DNA from: Gloeobacter morelensis MG652769
Lineage (GTDB): Bacteria > Cyanobacteriota > Cyanobacteriia > Gloeobacterales > Gloeobacteraceae
Length of the DNA stretch: 64,000 bases
Direction: 5' to 3'
Assembly: GCF_021018745.1 (NCBI RefSeq)
Contig: NZ_CP063845.1
Location: forward strand, 930,001 to 994,000
Shown here in pieces: positions 1 through 8,155 of the stretch. The position numbers and the translations under genes were made by a program. Within the stretch, counting starts at the first letter, position 1. Each line of letters begins with the position of its first letter. Under the pieces are notes generated by a model. That model was not told where the DNA came from. It was given only the letters and a program-made list of their open reading frames with translations, and searched no databases.

Positions 1-346
1 AAAAAAACAATGATGCCTGCATTCTACCAGACCTTCTTCGCACACCTGCTCACTGCGCGACAGTCTCTGTTTTTGCATTTGCTTGTCGCCACTTTGCAAA
101 CCCACAAACAGCTCGCCTTGGGCAAACTCTCCCAGGCACTGCCGCTGCCGATCACTGCCGACAGTCGCAAGCGCGCTCTCCAACGCTTTCTCACCCTCGA
201 CAAACTCAATATTTTCGAGGCTTGGTTCCCATTGGTTTTGTACCTGGTACTGACCCACTTTTCCAAGACAACCACACTCAAACTGGCGATCGACCGCACC
301 GACTGGTGGCACTACAACGTGCTGACAGTGGCCCTGGTGTGGCATA

Positions 347-354
347 GACATGCC
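347..354. repeat. 8-bp target-site duplication (left copy)
   Basis: GACATGCC at 347-354 recurs exactly at 1586-1593, immediately outside the two terminal inverted repeats. Deleting the element and one copy restores the host transposase reading frame, which confirms the insertion boundaries. Confidence 0.93.
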
Positions 355-1585
355 GGCTCTCCTGAGTTCAAGGTGAGCAGCATCCCTTCTTGGCAAAGCC
401 AGCGAGCAGCCGCAAGCGCAGGTTCTCAAAGTTTGTAAAGCCGTAGCCCTGGCGTTTGATTAACTTGATGCGGTTGTTGATGCCCTCCATCACTCCACTA
501 CTCGACCGACGGATAAAATAGTTGCAGACCCCCTCGAAATGTTCTGTAATGGTCTGCACCACCTTCCCATATACCTTGCGGGCTTTCAAAAGCCAGTCTT
601 CCAACTTCTGCTGACCTTCATCTACACTCTGACTCCTCTCATAAATCCACCGAAATTCCTCTTTGTATTCATACGCTTTGCGTAAACGTTTGTCGATCTG
701 CAGATAGGTTTCTAGCTGAACTTTCTGCCCGGCATTCAAGTCCACTCCATTCTTTAGGAGCAAAAATTGCTCCTTGCGCTTGCCCAAGCCACATTGGCGA
801 GCAATCTTCTTGACCTCTTCGTTCACCATCCGCATCACGTGAAACCGGTCGTAGACAATCACAGCATTGGGAAAGGCTTCCTGGACAACCTTTCGAAAAC
901 CTCCCCACATGTCGATGCTCACTTCTTCAATAGCTTCGCGCACCTCAAGCGCTTGCAGGCAAAGGCTTTCAATGATCTCTTTTTGTTTGTGACTATCGAT
1001 GACCTCCAGCAATTCGCCAGTCTCGATATCGCAAAGTACCGTTTTAAAATCGTGGCCGCGCCGCCCACTAAACTCATCGATGCTGATGCGCTTGACGGGG
1101 CCCCAGTCTTTTTTTTAACTGCCTGGCCACATGCTCGAACATGCCTCGTACTTCGTCTGGACTGATGCCTTCTTCGCGCGCAATCTGTTCGAGACTTGAG
1201 GCGGGTACCCGCTCGTAGATATCCTGCTCGAAACGGCGGGTGTGTCGCCGTCGCCAATCGACGAAATCCAGTTGTTCGGTACAGTAGCGTTCGCAGGTTT
1301 GGCAGTAAAATTGTCTTCGAGGAATGTGCAAAAATACGGGCATTTTACGTATTTTCAAGTCTCGGATGTGCAGGGGACGTGCTTGATGTTCGCGGTCGGT
1401 AAACTGGCCGCAACCGCCGCAGAGTATACCTGGAGCAAGCGGCTTGAGATAGAAGATAATGCCCCGTTCATCGATGGACTGCCGTTCGACATAAACGTTG
1501 GGTAGCCCGAGCAGTTGCGTCAGTTCGATACTCATTGGCAGAATGTATGGTGCTATACAGCATACACCATGGACTCAGGAGAGCC
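355..1585. mobile_element. ISL3-family insertion sequence, complete ends
   Basis: A 1231-bp element begins and ends with imperfect inverted repeats: 355-375 reads GGCTCTCCTGAGTTCAAGGT and the reverse complement of 1565-1585 reads GGCTCTCCTGAGTCCATGGT, 19 of 21 positions identical over the full 21. It is flanked by the 8-bp direct repeat GACATGCC, the target duplication size typical of the ISL3 family. It carries one transposase gene on the minus strand, broken by a frameshift. It sits inside an IS4-type transposase gene. Confidence 0.92.
368..1535 (-). pseudogene. ISL3-family transposase, frameshifted
   Basis: The N-terminal part (1535 down to about 1117) has the ISL3 zinc-finger region with CGGCG and CQTCERYC cysteine pairs, followed by a helix-turn-helix. 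The C-terminal part (about 1108 to 368) has the ISL3 DDE domain, including the EVSIDMW motif and VIVYDRFHVM. The two parts are in different frames. They meet at a run of eight A residues (minus strand; T run at 1109-1116), and removing one A would fuse them into a protein of about 388 residues. This is either an inactivating insertion in a homopolymer or a site where polymerase slippage could restore a fraction of full-length product. The gene stops 13 bp inside the left terminal repeat. Confidence 0.88.
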
Positions 1586-2409
1586 GACATGCCTTGCCAC
1601 TCAATTGGACCTTGCTCGACCATCCTGGCAACAGTAACCTCGAAGACCAACAACTGTTACTCTCACCGGTTCTGTCTCTACTTTCTGCCTATCGCGTCGT
1701 GGTGTTGGGGGACAGAGAGTTTTGCAGTGTCAAGCTGGCCAATTGGTTGCGCAGTCGAAAGGCCGGCTTTTGCTTGAGATTAAAAATCAGTGAATATATT
1801 CGACAACAAGGTGCAGACTTTCGCTCGCTAAAGTCTTTGGAACTACAACCTGGAATGTCGATGTTTCTTGGCGGAGTGCGCGTCACCAAAAATCGTAAAA
1901 ACAAGGGATTCGAGCCGTTCAATATTGCTTGTATCTGGAAACGAAAAATCCGGAATATGCAACCGGGTGAAGGCTGGTATATTTTGACAGACCGGCCAAA
2001 GTTACACGAAGCACTTGAGCTGTATGCTGACCGTTGGGGAATCGAAGTTTGGCACAAAGACGTCAAATCCTGTGGCTACCATCTTGAAGAAGTACGCGTC
2101 AGTCAGGAACGGATGATGCGGGTACTGTTGTTAGCATCGATTGCCTGGAGTGCAGCGATGCTCAACGGTCTGCAACTGGAGCGAATAGGGGTGGACAAGT
2201 ACACCGGCAGGGTTCAAGAAAAGCAGCGACGCTTGCGGCGTCACAGCCCTTTTCGGGTTGGCCAGTACGCTTGGCACTGGGCACAGGCGGTGCTGGGTTT
2301 GGGTGACTGGCTCGACAATTTGATAGACACCTGTAGGAACAAAGCCCGGGACTATCGACGCGGGTTGCGGGCTGCAAGGTTGATGCTGAGCGTCACGTAG
2401 CCTTGTCTG

Positions 2410-2955
2410 TCACCCCTTGAAAATGCCTTCAATAAACACTTGGAAACTTCGCGACTTATTTTGACCTTCTTCAAGACTCAGGTGCAATGCAATCTCTCTA
2501 GCGCATAGAACTTTACCGTAGCCGCTTACAAGTTTTGATATTTCATCGCTAGCATTTGCTAGTGAGTCAGGATTGCGATATTTTCTTTTTGACTGCCTTG
2601 CAGCTAATCCCTGTATTAAGAAAGCTTTTTCAACTGCGGATAAATCTCCTAAAAACCAGGATTCAAGATGATGGCAAACTATCCTTACCAATGTATCTGG
2701 CCGCCCACACTCCTCGCATATTTTCACATATTTCTCTTTTAACTTTCTACAATCCGAGCTGTCTTTATCTCTGAGTATTACAAAGTGATCATCTGGATGC
2801 TGCCATCCCTTCAATTTGCGAGGTATAGATGAATCAAGGTCCGATTTCCCCTCGTGGGACACAAGGAGATACTCAACGTTTGGAATCAGTTTTGGGAGAA
2901 TAACATCCAGAGCCTCCTTCATCGAACGCTCTTCAAGAAGAAAGACAATGCGCAT
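2410..2955 (-). CDS. DUF4276-family protein, TOPRIM-like, ATPase partner
   Basis: This 181-residue protein begins with a strand ending in an acidic residue (MRIVFLLEE) and has a second strand followed by a D-x-D cluster (VILRDKDSSD, about residues 58-67). A Glu after strand 1 and a downstream DxD are the metal-binding pattern of TOPRIM nuclease folds; that assignment is my inference. Its start overlaps the stop of the upstream AAA ATPase by one base (TAATG), so the two are translationally coupled. An AAA15 ATPase followed by a small TOPRIM-like effector is the layout of OLD and PARIS type defence systems. The genes are A+T-richer than the core genome here and lie beside insertion sequences and a toxin-antitoxin pair. 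Direct evidence of defence function is lacking. Confidence 0.75.
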   Translation of the reverse strand: MRIVFLLEERSMKEALDVILPKLIPNVEYLLVSHEGKSDLDSSIPRKLKGWQHPDDHFVILRDKDSSDCRKLKEKYVKICEECGRPDTLVRIVCHHLESWFLGDLSAVEKAFLIQGLAARQSKRKYRNPDSLANASDEISKLVSGYGKVLCAREIALHLSLEEGQNKSRSFQVFIEGIFKG

Positions 2956-4136
2956 TATCGCGGCCCAGCTCCTTCAAAGAGTCCCTGCTTCCAAAGCAAT
3001 CCAGGGAGATCCCCTTCTCTCACCAAAGCTTTCAGATTGAGATCATCAGAAGCACGTGTTATTTTCGTGAAACCTGATTGTTTCGTTAGCCAAAATAGCT
3101 CCTCAAGCTTCACGCCGTTGACAAAATCTGGAGAATGGGTGGATATGAAAACTTGTCCCCCTTTAGACGCATACTGCCGAAATTCCTCAGCCAATTCCAC
3201 AAGTAGCTCTGGATATAACTGATTTTCTGGCTCTTCCACTGCTAATAAAGGGTGAGGGCTCGGATCATAAAGTAATAATAAATAGGCAAACATCTTTATA
3301 GTGCCATCCGACACAAATCTTGCGATAAAGGGATCTTTAAACGCGCCGTCCTGAAATTTCAAAACGATTCTCCCATCCTCCGTCTCAGTTGCCTCGACTT
3401 TGGAAATCCCAGGAACGCGTTGTGACATACGGGAGAGAATTTTATCAAATTCAACTCTATGGTACTCGTACATGAATTGAGCTACCAATGGCAGGTTTTC
3501 TCCGCGCATTGACAAATGCTCAGCGTAGCCAGCATCCTGCACTTCTCGGGCATCACTAATATGAAAATCCGAAATGTGCCAATTTTCAATTAACTTGCGG
3601 AACTCTGCAACTGCTTTGAATCGTTCAAACTGACCTAAGCCTTTTATAGCAAGGATGTCAGCAGAAGCGAGCTTTTGATACTCTCGCTTTTGTTCGTCTT
3701 CTTTGCCACCATAGTCTGCTTCATTGATTATCGCTTCGCCCTCTCCATTTCTAAAATCTAAAAATCGCCACGGTTTACCCTTTTGGCCTCGCCTATACTG
3801 CAGTAATTCTCGCTTAACCACTGGCTGGTTTGTATCGGAAAGACCAATGTGCAACAAATAAGTTACAAGAGGAGCATCATCTTTTATTCTAAATTTAATT
3901 TCTATAACTATCGGACCATTCTCACCTCTAGAAACAACTTCTTTAAAACCTCCTCGCCGCGTTAAAGCCTGTCTCACATTATTGATTAAAGCATCCTTTA
4001 AAAAGCTGAAAACATCAAAGAACGTACTCTTGCCAACACCGTTTGCACCCAAAAAAACGGCCAAATTTGGCAAAGAGGGAATCTCAACGTCCTTGAATAC
4101 TTTGTAGTTCTTGATGCGTATTGACTCGATTTTCAT
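2955..4136 (-). CDS. AAA15-type ATPase (OLD/RecF-like)
   Basis: A 393-residue SMC/RecF-type ATPase. Near the N-terminus, IKNYKVFKD is the usual start of AAA15 proteins and GANGVGKST is the Walker A loop (about residues 32-40). The C-terminal half has a Walker B in LLAVEEPENQLYPEL with the catalytic double glutamate, then VFISTHSPDFVN as the switch histidine. No TOPRIM domain is fused to it; the separate DUF4276 gene that follows with a one-base overlap probably supplies the effector. Such ATPases typically sense a phage or DNA signal and gate a nuclease partner. The start at 4136 is the only one that leaves the N-terminal motif intact. No obvious promoter could be pinned down in the A+T-rich upstream region. 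Confidence 0.88.
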   Translation of the reverse strand: MKIESIRIKNYKVFKDVEIPSLPNLAVFLGANGVGKSTFFDVFSFLKDALINNVRQALTRRGGFKEVVSRGENGPIVIEIKFRIKDDAPLVTYLLHIGLSDTNQPVVKRELLQYRRGQKGKPWRFLDFRNGEGEAIINEADYGGKEDEQKREYQKLASADILAIKGLGQFERFKAVAEFRKLIENWHISDFHISDAREVQDAGYAEHLSMRGENLPLVAQFMYEYHRVEFDKILSRMSQRVPGISKVEATETEDGRIVLKFQDGAFKDPFIARFVSDGTIKMFAYLLLLYDPSPHPLLAVEEPENQLYPELLVELAEEFRQYASKGGQVFISTHSPDFVNGVKLEELFWLTKQSGFTKITRASDDLNLKALVREGDLPGLLWKQGLFEGAGPR

Positions 4137-4507
4137 CTTGACGTCTTAAGGTTGTCTACTTGATCTTAGTATGCTCTTAGTGTACCGGAACGCATCTGAT
4201 TGTAGCAAATCTGCTGGCGCTTAAGAAACGTTGGCAACCACAAATAGTATGAAAAAAACTTTGCGGTTTATCTGTGATGAGCATCTAGATTGATCTGCCG
4301 GATGGCAATCTCATGTCTCACGCGGACTCGCTTGGCTAAAGGGTGATTGGATATAGCTAAACGATCACCCCCAGGCCTGTGTGTAGTACAGGTGAACTAC
4401 ATTGGTAACGAGTGACCCAAGCCTAAAAACTGGGCTGCCTAGGGGCCAATCTTTCGCAATCTTGATCTTTGACGTTGAGGTAGAGCTCATAATGGAGTAG
4501 AGTCTAT
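4137..4507. other. A+T-rich intergenic region
   Basis: No convincing gene lies here. It holds a weak hairpin (GGGTGAT at 4341-4347 with ATCACCC at 4364-4370) and a possible promoter for the downstream toxin-antitoxin genes: TTGACG at 4469-4474 and TAATGG at 4490-4495, with a short 15-bp spacer. The upstream edge must also contain the promoter of the AAA ATPase on the minus strand. Confidence 0.4.
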
Positions 4508-4540
4508 GCAATCAATGATTACAATAACATCAATGATTGC
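4508..4540. promoter_or_regulatory. Palindromic operator of the fitAB-type pair
   Basis: The arm GCAATCAATGAT (4508-4519) and the reverse complement of the arm at 4529-4540 (GCAATCATTGAT) match at 11 of 12 positions. Because the core ATCAATGATT is itself nearly symmetric, it also occurs as a direct repeat (4511-4520 and 4529-4538). It ends 11 bp before the antitoxin start codon. FitA-type ribbon-helix-helix antitoxins bind such inverted repeats to repress their own operon. Confidence 0.7.
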
Positions 4541-4551
4541 ACGAGGCACTC

Positions 4552-4800
4552 ATGGCAAGTATTACCATCAGAAATCTAGATGAGGCCCTCAAGGAACGGT
4601 TGCGGGTGCGGGCCGCGCAGCACGGCCGCTCGATGGAGGACGAGGCTCGCGACATATTGCGCACGGCTCTGGCCGAAGAGCGACCAAGTCCCTGCGACCT
4701 TGCCGAGGCGATCCGGCGACGCTTTGCACCGCTCGGCGGTGTGGAGCTGCCGCAGACACCGCGCGAGCCGATGCGCGAGCCGATTGCTTTCGAGGAATGA
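4552..4800 (+). CDS. fitA: FitA-type ribbon-helix-helix antitoxin
   Basis: An 82-residue protein. MASITIRNLDEALKERLRVR is the typical FitA N-terminal ribbon-helix-helix, in which the TIRNL strand contacts DNA; HGRSMEDEARDILRTAL is the second helix. The acidic-basic C-terminus would wrap the toxin and block its active site. I chose ATG 4552 over the upstream ATG at 4537 because 4537 lies inside the palindromic operator and the family starts at MASITIRNL. The stop overlaps the toxin start (ATGA), so the two proteins are made together. The antitoxin should repress the operon through the operator at 4508-4540. Confidence 0.9.
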   Translation: MASITIRNLDEALKERLRVRAAQHGRSMEDEARDILRTALAEERPSPCDLAEAIRRRFAPLGGVELPQTPREPMREPIAFEE

Positions 4801-5219
4801 TCATCCTCGATACCAATGTCCTCTCGGAGTTGATGAGAGCAGTGCCCTCGCAGAAAGTGCAGCGCTGGGTGGCCACCCGGCCGTCTGCGAGTTTATTCAC
4901 CACAACCGTTACCCAGGCCGAAATTCTCTACGGCCTGGCATTGATGCCGACAGGCCGACGGCGCGAGCAACTCGAAGCGGCTGTGCAGTCGATGTTTGAG
5001 GAGGATTTGGGCGGACGGGTTCTTCCCTTCGACAGTGCTGCGGCAAGCGAGTTTGGAGCACTTGCTGCCTCTCGCCGTCAGGCCGGGCGGCCCATCGCGC
5101 AGTTCGATGCGCAGATTGCTGCGATCGCGCGCTCGCGAGGTGCGGCCCTCGCCACCCGGAACATTGGAGATTTCGACGGCTGCGGTGTGCAGTTGTTCAA
5201 TCCCTGGAACGCCCCGTGA
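4797..5219 (+). CDS. fitB: FitB/VapC-type PIN-domain ribonuclease toxin
   Basis: A 140-residue PIN-domain protein. MIILDTNVLSELMR carries the first catalytic Asp (residue 5), TVTQAEILYGL the Glu (about 42), and FDAQIAAIARSRGA plus LATRNIGDFDG the remaining acidic residues that bind Mg2+ or Mn2+. Such toxins cleave RNA, often tRNA, when free of the antitoxin. Length and motif order match FitB fully, so the toxin appears intact. It overlaps fitA by four bases and forms a bicistronic module in the accessory island at the left of the window. Confidence 0.92.
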   Translation: MIILDTNVLSELMRAVPSQKVQRWVATRPSASLFTTTVTQAEILYGLALMPTGRRREQLEAAVQSMFEEDLGGRVLPFDSAAASEFGALAASRRQAGRPIAQFDAQIAAIARSRGAALATRNIGDFDGCGVQLFNPWNAP

Positions 5220-5534
5220 GAGACGATCGCTGCTGCATCTTCGATAAATCGGGAATGACGTTCAGGCCGCTCGGACGAAGTCGTTTACCGGCGTCCCTCA
5301 TCGCGCAGTTCCTTCCAGGAGAACGGGACGAGGGTGCTGCCTTTGCGAAGAGCCTTCAATCGGATAATGGTTTGCTCGAAGTTCGAAGGTTCGCAGCCAT
5401 GAAGGATAGATCTCAACTAGCAATGACAAGGACGAGTCTACCCTGCTGAGCAGATGAACGAATCCCTACCTGCGTCTGTTGCTGCCGCAATTTGGATGGT
5501 GCCATGCTGGGTGGGGTGGTGACTACGAGCATCG
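5220..5534. other. Intergenic region without a recognised gene
   Basis: About 315 bp between the toxin and aguA. Open frames here are short and have no recognisable motif. The aguA promoter must lie here, but no clear -35/-10 pair was found. Confidence 0.5.
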
Positions 5535-6587
5535 ATGTCGACTCCGCTCAGTGATGGCTTTATACAGCCTGCCGAATGGCAGCCCCACAGCGCCTGCTGG
5601 CTCGCCTGGCCGAGCGACGCCAAACTGTGGCTGGAGGATCTGCCCAAGGCGCAGGCGGAATTTACCGGGCTGTGCCGGACGATCGCCGATCCGGACCCAC
5701 AGAACGGATTGCCCCGGGGTGAATATCTCGAAATTCTGGTTCCCGATGCCGGGGCGGAGTGCGCCGCCCGTCTGGCCCTCGAAGGGCTGGGGGCGCGCTT
5801 TCACCGCATCCGGTTCGGCGACATCTGGCTGCGCGACACCGCACCCATATTTCTAAGCGGCCCCTGCCGCGCGCTTGCGGCGGTGCGCTTCGCCTTTAAC
5901 GGCTGGGGCGGCAAGTACGTGCTCGACCACGACACCGAAGTGGCTGCCGCCGTCGCTGCGGCGGCGGATCTGCCGACCTACAGCTTCCCCTGGGTACTGG
6001 AGGGAGGCTCCGTCGAGGTGGACGGCGAGGGCACCTGCCTGACCACCCGCCAGTGCCTGCTCAACCCCAACCGCAACCCCGAACTGGACAGTGATGCCAT
6101 CGAGCAGGGGCTCAAAGAAGCTCTTGGGGTGCGCAAGGTGCTCTGGCTCGACGAAGGGCTCCTCAACGACCACACCGACGGCCACATCGACACGATCGCC
6201 CGCTTCGCAGCCCCCGGCGTCGTGGTCTGCATGCAGGCTACCAATGCAGACGACCCGAACGCCTCGGTGCTCGATAATATCGCCGCCACCCTCGCCGGTT
6301 TTACCGACGCAGCAGGCAGGCCGCTCACAGTCGTGCGCGTCCCGTCGCCGGGCCGGGTGGTGGACGACAATGGCGAGCTGATGCCCGCCAGTTACGTCAA
6401 CTTCTACATCGCCAACCGCACCGTCGCCGTGCCCACTTACGGCTCGCCCCACGACGCGGCGGCAGTGAGCGCTATTGCGGCACTCTTCCCGGGCCGCCGG
6501 ACGGTCGGTCTGCCGGCGCGCACTATCTTGATGGGCGGCGGCGCGTTCCACTGCATTACCCAACAACAACCGGAGGCCGGACCATGA
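5535..6587 (+). CDS. aguA: Agmatine deiminase
   Basis: A 350-residue member of the agmatine deiminase (porphyromonas-type peptidyl-arginine deiminase) family, which hydrolyses agmatine to N-carbamoylputrescine and ammonia in the cytoplasm. Visible signatures are WLAWPSDAKLW near the N-terminus, WVLEGGSVEVDGEGT, the catalytic HTDGHID (about 213-219) and the C-terminal GGGAFHC with the nucleophile Cys340. Length is normal for the family. Its stop codon overlaps the start of aguB by four bases (ATGA), so the two steps from agmatine to putrescine are encoded as one operon. Confidence 0.96.
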   Translation: MSTPLSDGFIQPAEWQPHSACWLAWPSDAKLWLEDLPKAQAEFTGLCRTIADPDPQNGLPRGEYLEILVPDAGAECAARLALEGLGARFHRIRFGDIWLRDTAPIFLSGPCRALAAVRFAFNGWGGKYVLDHDTEVAAAVAAAADLPTYSFPWVLEGGSVEVDGEGTCLTTRQCLLNPNRNPELDSDAIEQGLKEALGVRKVLWLDEGLLNDHTDGHIDTIARFAAPGVVVCMQATNADDPNASVLDNIAATLAGFTDAAGRPLTVVRVPSPGRVVDDNGELMPASYVNFYIANRTVAVPTYGSPHDAAAVSAIAALFPGRRTVGLPARTILMGGGAFHCITQQQPEAGP

Positions 6588-7438
6588 GTGCTCTCACCGT
6601 CGCCGCTCTGCAGATGGCCTTTCTCGAAGATGTGGCGAGCAACGTCGAGCGCGTGAGCGCCCTGGTGCGCGAGGCGGCCGAGCGGGGAGCGCAGATCATT
6701 CTGCCTTCGGAGCTGTTCGAGAGCCACTATTTCTGCCGGGTGGAGCGCGACCAGTTTTTTGATCTGGCCAGGCCGGCTGAAGGGCACCCGACTATCGCCC
6801 ACTTCCAGGCCATCGCCGCCGAACTGGGGGTGGTGATCCCCGTCTCGTTTTTCGAGCGCGCCGGCCAGTGCTACTACAACAGCATCGCCGTCGTCGATGC
6901 CGACGGCCGCTGTCTGGGCACCTACCGCAAAAGCCACATCCCCGACGGCCCCGGCTACGAAGAAAAATTTTACTTCCGCCCCGGCAACACCGGCTTTCGC
7001 GTCTGGCGCACCCGCTACGCCACCATCGGCGTCGGCATCTGCTGGGATCAGTGGTTTCCGGAGGCGGCCCGGGCGATGGTGCTGATGGGGGCGGAGGTGC
7101 TCTTCTATCCGACCGCCATCGGCAGCGAACCCGAGAGCCCGGATCTCGACACCAAAGACCCCTGGCAGCGGGCGATGGTAGGCCACGCCGTCTCCAACGT
7201 CATCCCGGTAGTGGCGGCCAACCGCACCGGCACCGAGGGCAATCAGACCTTCTACGGCCACTCGTTTATCTGCAACCACCGCGGCGACACGGTGGCCGAA
7301 CTGGGCCGCAAAGAAGAAGGGGTGATCACCGCCCGCTTCGACCTGGCGCAGGTGCGCCGCCAACGCGCTTCGTTCGGTTTTTTCCGCGACCGGCGCCCGG
7401 AACTATACGGGGTGCTCACCACGGCCGACGGCCAGTAG
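6584..7438 (+). CDS. aguB: N-carbamoylputrescine amidase
   Basis: A 284-residue nitrilase-superfamily enzyme that converts N-carbamoylputrescine to putrescine, CO2 and ammonia. The catalytic triad is complete: Glu43 in ILPSELFE, Lys116 in YRKSHIPDG and Cys153 in GICWDQWFPE. The FYRPG-like segment and GHSFICNHRGD near the C-terminus match the plant and bacterial AguB subgroup rather than a generic nitrilase. It follows aguA with a four-base overlap. Together they give the cell an arginine-decarboxylase route to putrescine without urea release. Confidence 0.96.
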   Translation: MSALTVAALQMAFLEDVASNVERVSALVREAAERGAQIILPSELFESHYFCRVERDQFFDLARPAEGHPTIAHFQAIAAELGVVIPVSFFERAGQCYYNSIAVVDADGRCLGTYRKSHIPDGPGYEEKFYFRPGNTGFRVWRTRYATIGVGICWDQWFPEAARAMVLMGAEVLFYPTAIGSEPESPDLDTKDPWQRAMVGHAVSNVIPVVAANRTGTEGNQTFYGHSFICNHRGDTVAELGRKEEGVITARFDLAQVRRQRASFGFFRDRRPELYGVLTTADGQ

Positions 7439-7705
7439 CCCCTGCAGGAGAGAGCGGCACACCCACCACTGCCTACCCGGCGATGGGCTTGTAAAGAAAC
7501 GCTTCTTCCTGCCGGTTGAGTGTTACTTTCTATCTCATGGGTGAGCCGTCAATTTAGAACGTGATAGAAACTGATAACTAAGCAAGGGAAATGAATTAAA
7601 CACATCGTTCCTTGCAGGCCATCGCGGGCAAATTTTACGGTTTATTCCCGCACATCGCCAAACGGAGGAGAACGACGGCAGGGAGGCGAATGGTCGACAA
7701 CTGGA

Positions 7706-7845
7706 TAGGGGTTCCGGTGGTGAGTCTGTGGTGCAGGGTTTTTGTCGTTTCCCCTGCTTCGCAGTGCCCAAAGGGAAGCGAAACCTTCCACCAGAACCGT
7801 CGAGGGGCTGACATACACACGATTAGGCCCACGACCGGAACCCTT
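7706..7845 (-). ncRNA. Candidate structured RNA, possibly 6S-like
   Basis: The segment is closed by a perfect 10-bp stem: GGGTTCCGGT at 7709-7718 pairs with ACCGGAACCC at 7834-7843. Inside are short local hairpins, for example GGAAG/CTTCC and CTGC/GCAG, within a largely unpaired middle. No reading frame fits. On the minus strand a TAAAAT box (7852-7857) stands at the right distance to start a transcript with AAGGG at the foot of the stem. A long closed rod with a central bubble and about 140 nt is the general shape of 6S RNA, but I could not confirm the family, and the opposite strand is possible. Confidence 0.35.
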
Positions 7846-7950
7846 TCCAACATTTTATTTTGTTAGCGCATTTCAATACCGGCGGCCGTCCTTATAAAGT
7901 GGCCGCCATTTGTTTTGCTTATACATTTTTTTTGAACTAAGTAGTCGGAG

Positions 7951-8123
7951 CTAATCAAATGCCAGGTCGTGGACGATGGGTATGAAGCGATGGACCGGAC
8001 CGGCAAAGGCCAACTCATCGGAGTGCATAAAGAAGCGATTCAGTTGCGGGTGAAGTTCGTTGAGCGTCTGTTCAGATTTGCAGCCTAGCAGATAGTGTTC
8101 TGGAGCTATTTGTGGTAGGAGTT
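7951..8123 (-). pseudogene. Possible C-terminal gene remnant
   Basis: On the minus strand an open stretch ending in a TAG stop at 7951-7953 encodes a segment that reads like genuine protein (APEHYLLGCKSEQTL, then ELHPQLNRFFMHSDELAF). Upstream of it the frame runs into the antisense of the FG-GAP gene and no start or family is visible. It may be the tail of a gene whose front was replaced. I do not recognise the parent protein, and chance is not excluded. Confidence 0.25.
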
Positions 8124-8155
8124 GTCTCTGCAACAGAACCAGTCGGAGGGCAACC

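Larger units (their letters stand above)
10..2400 (+). pseudogene. IS4-family transposase, split by an inserted element
   Basis: The reading frame runs from 10 to 354 and resumes at 1594 to 2400; removing the 1231-bp insertion and one copy of the 8-bp duplication rejoins it in frame, giving about 383 residues. The joined protein has the IS4 layout: a first catalytic Asp in AIDRT, a second in VLGDREF, and a textbook Y-(2)-R-(3)-E-(6)-K signature in YADRWGIEVWHKDVK, all required for DDE transposition. Without the insertion the gene would probably be functional, so the interruption looks recent. Start could be the ATG at 10 or the next one at 13. The left end of this element lies outside or at the edge of the window and I could not define its right terminal repeat after 2400. 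Confidence 0.9.

Noticed and set aside
4341-4370. Terminator or attenuator hairpin
   Set aside because: Seven-bp arms with a 16-base loop and no T run; not convincing.
5216-5449. A small gene after the FitB-type toxin
   Set aside because: No ribosome site, no motif; chance open frame.
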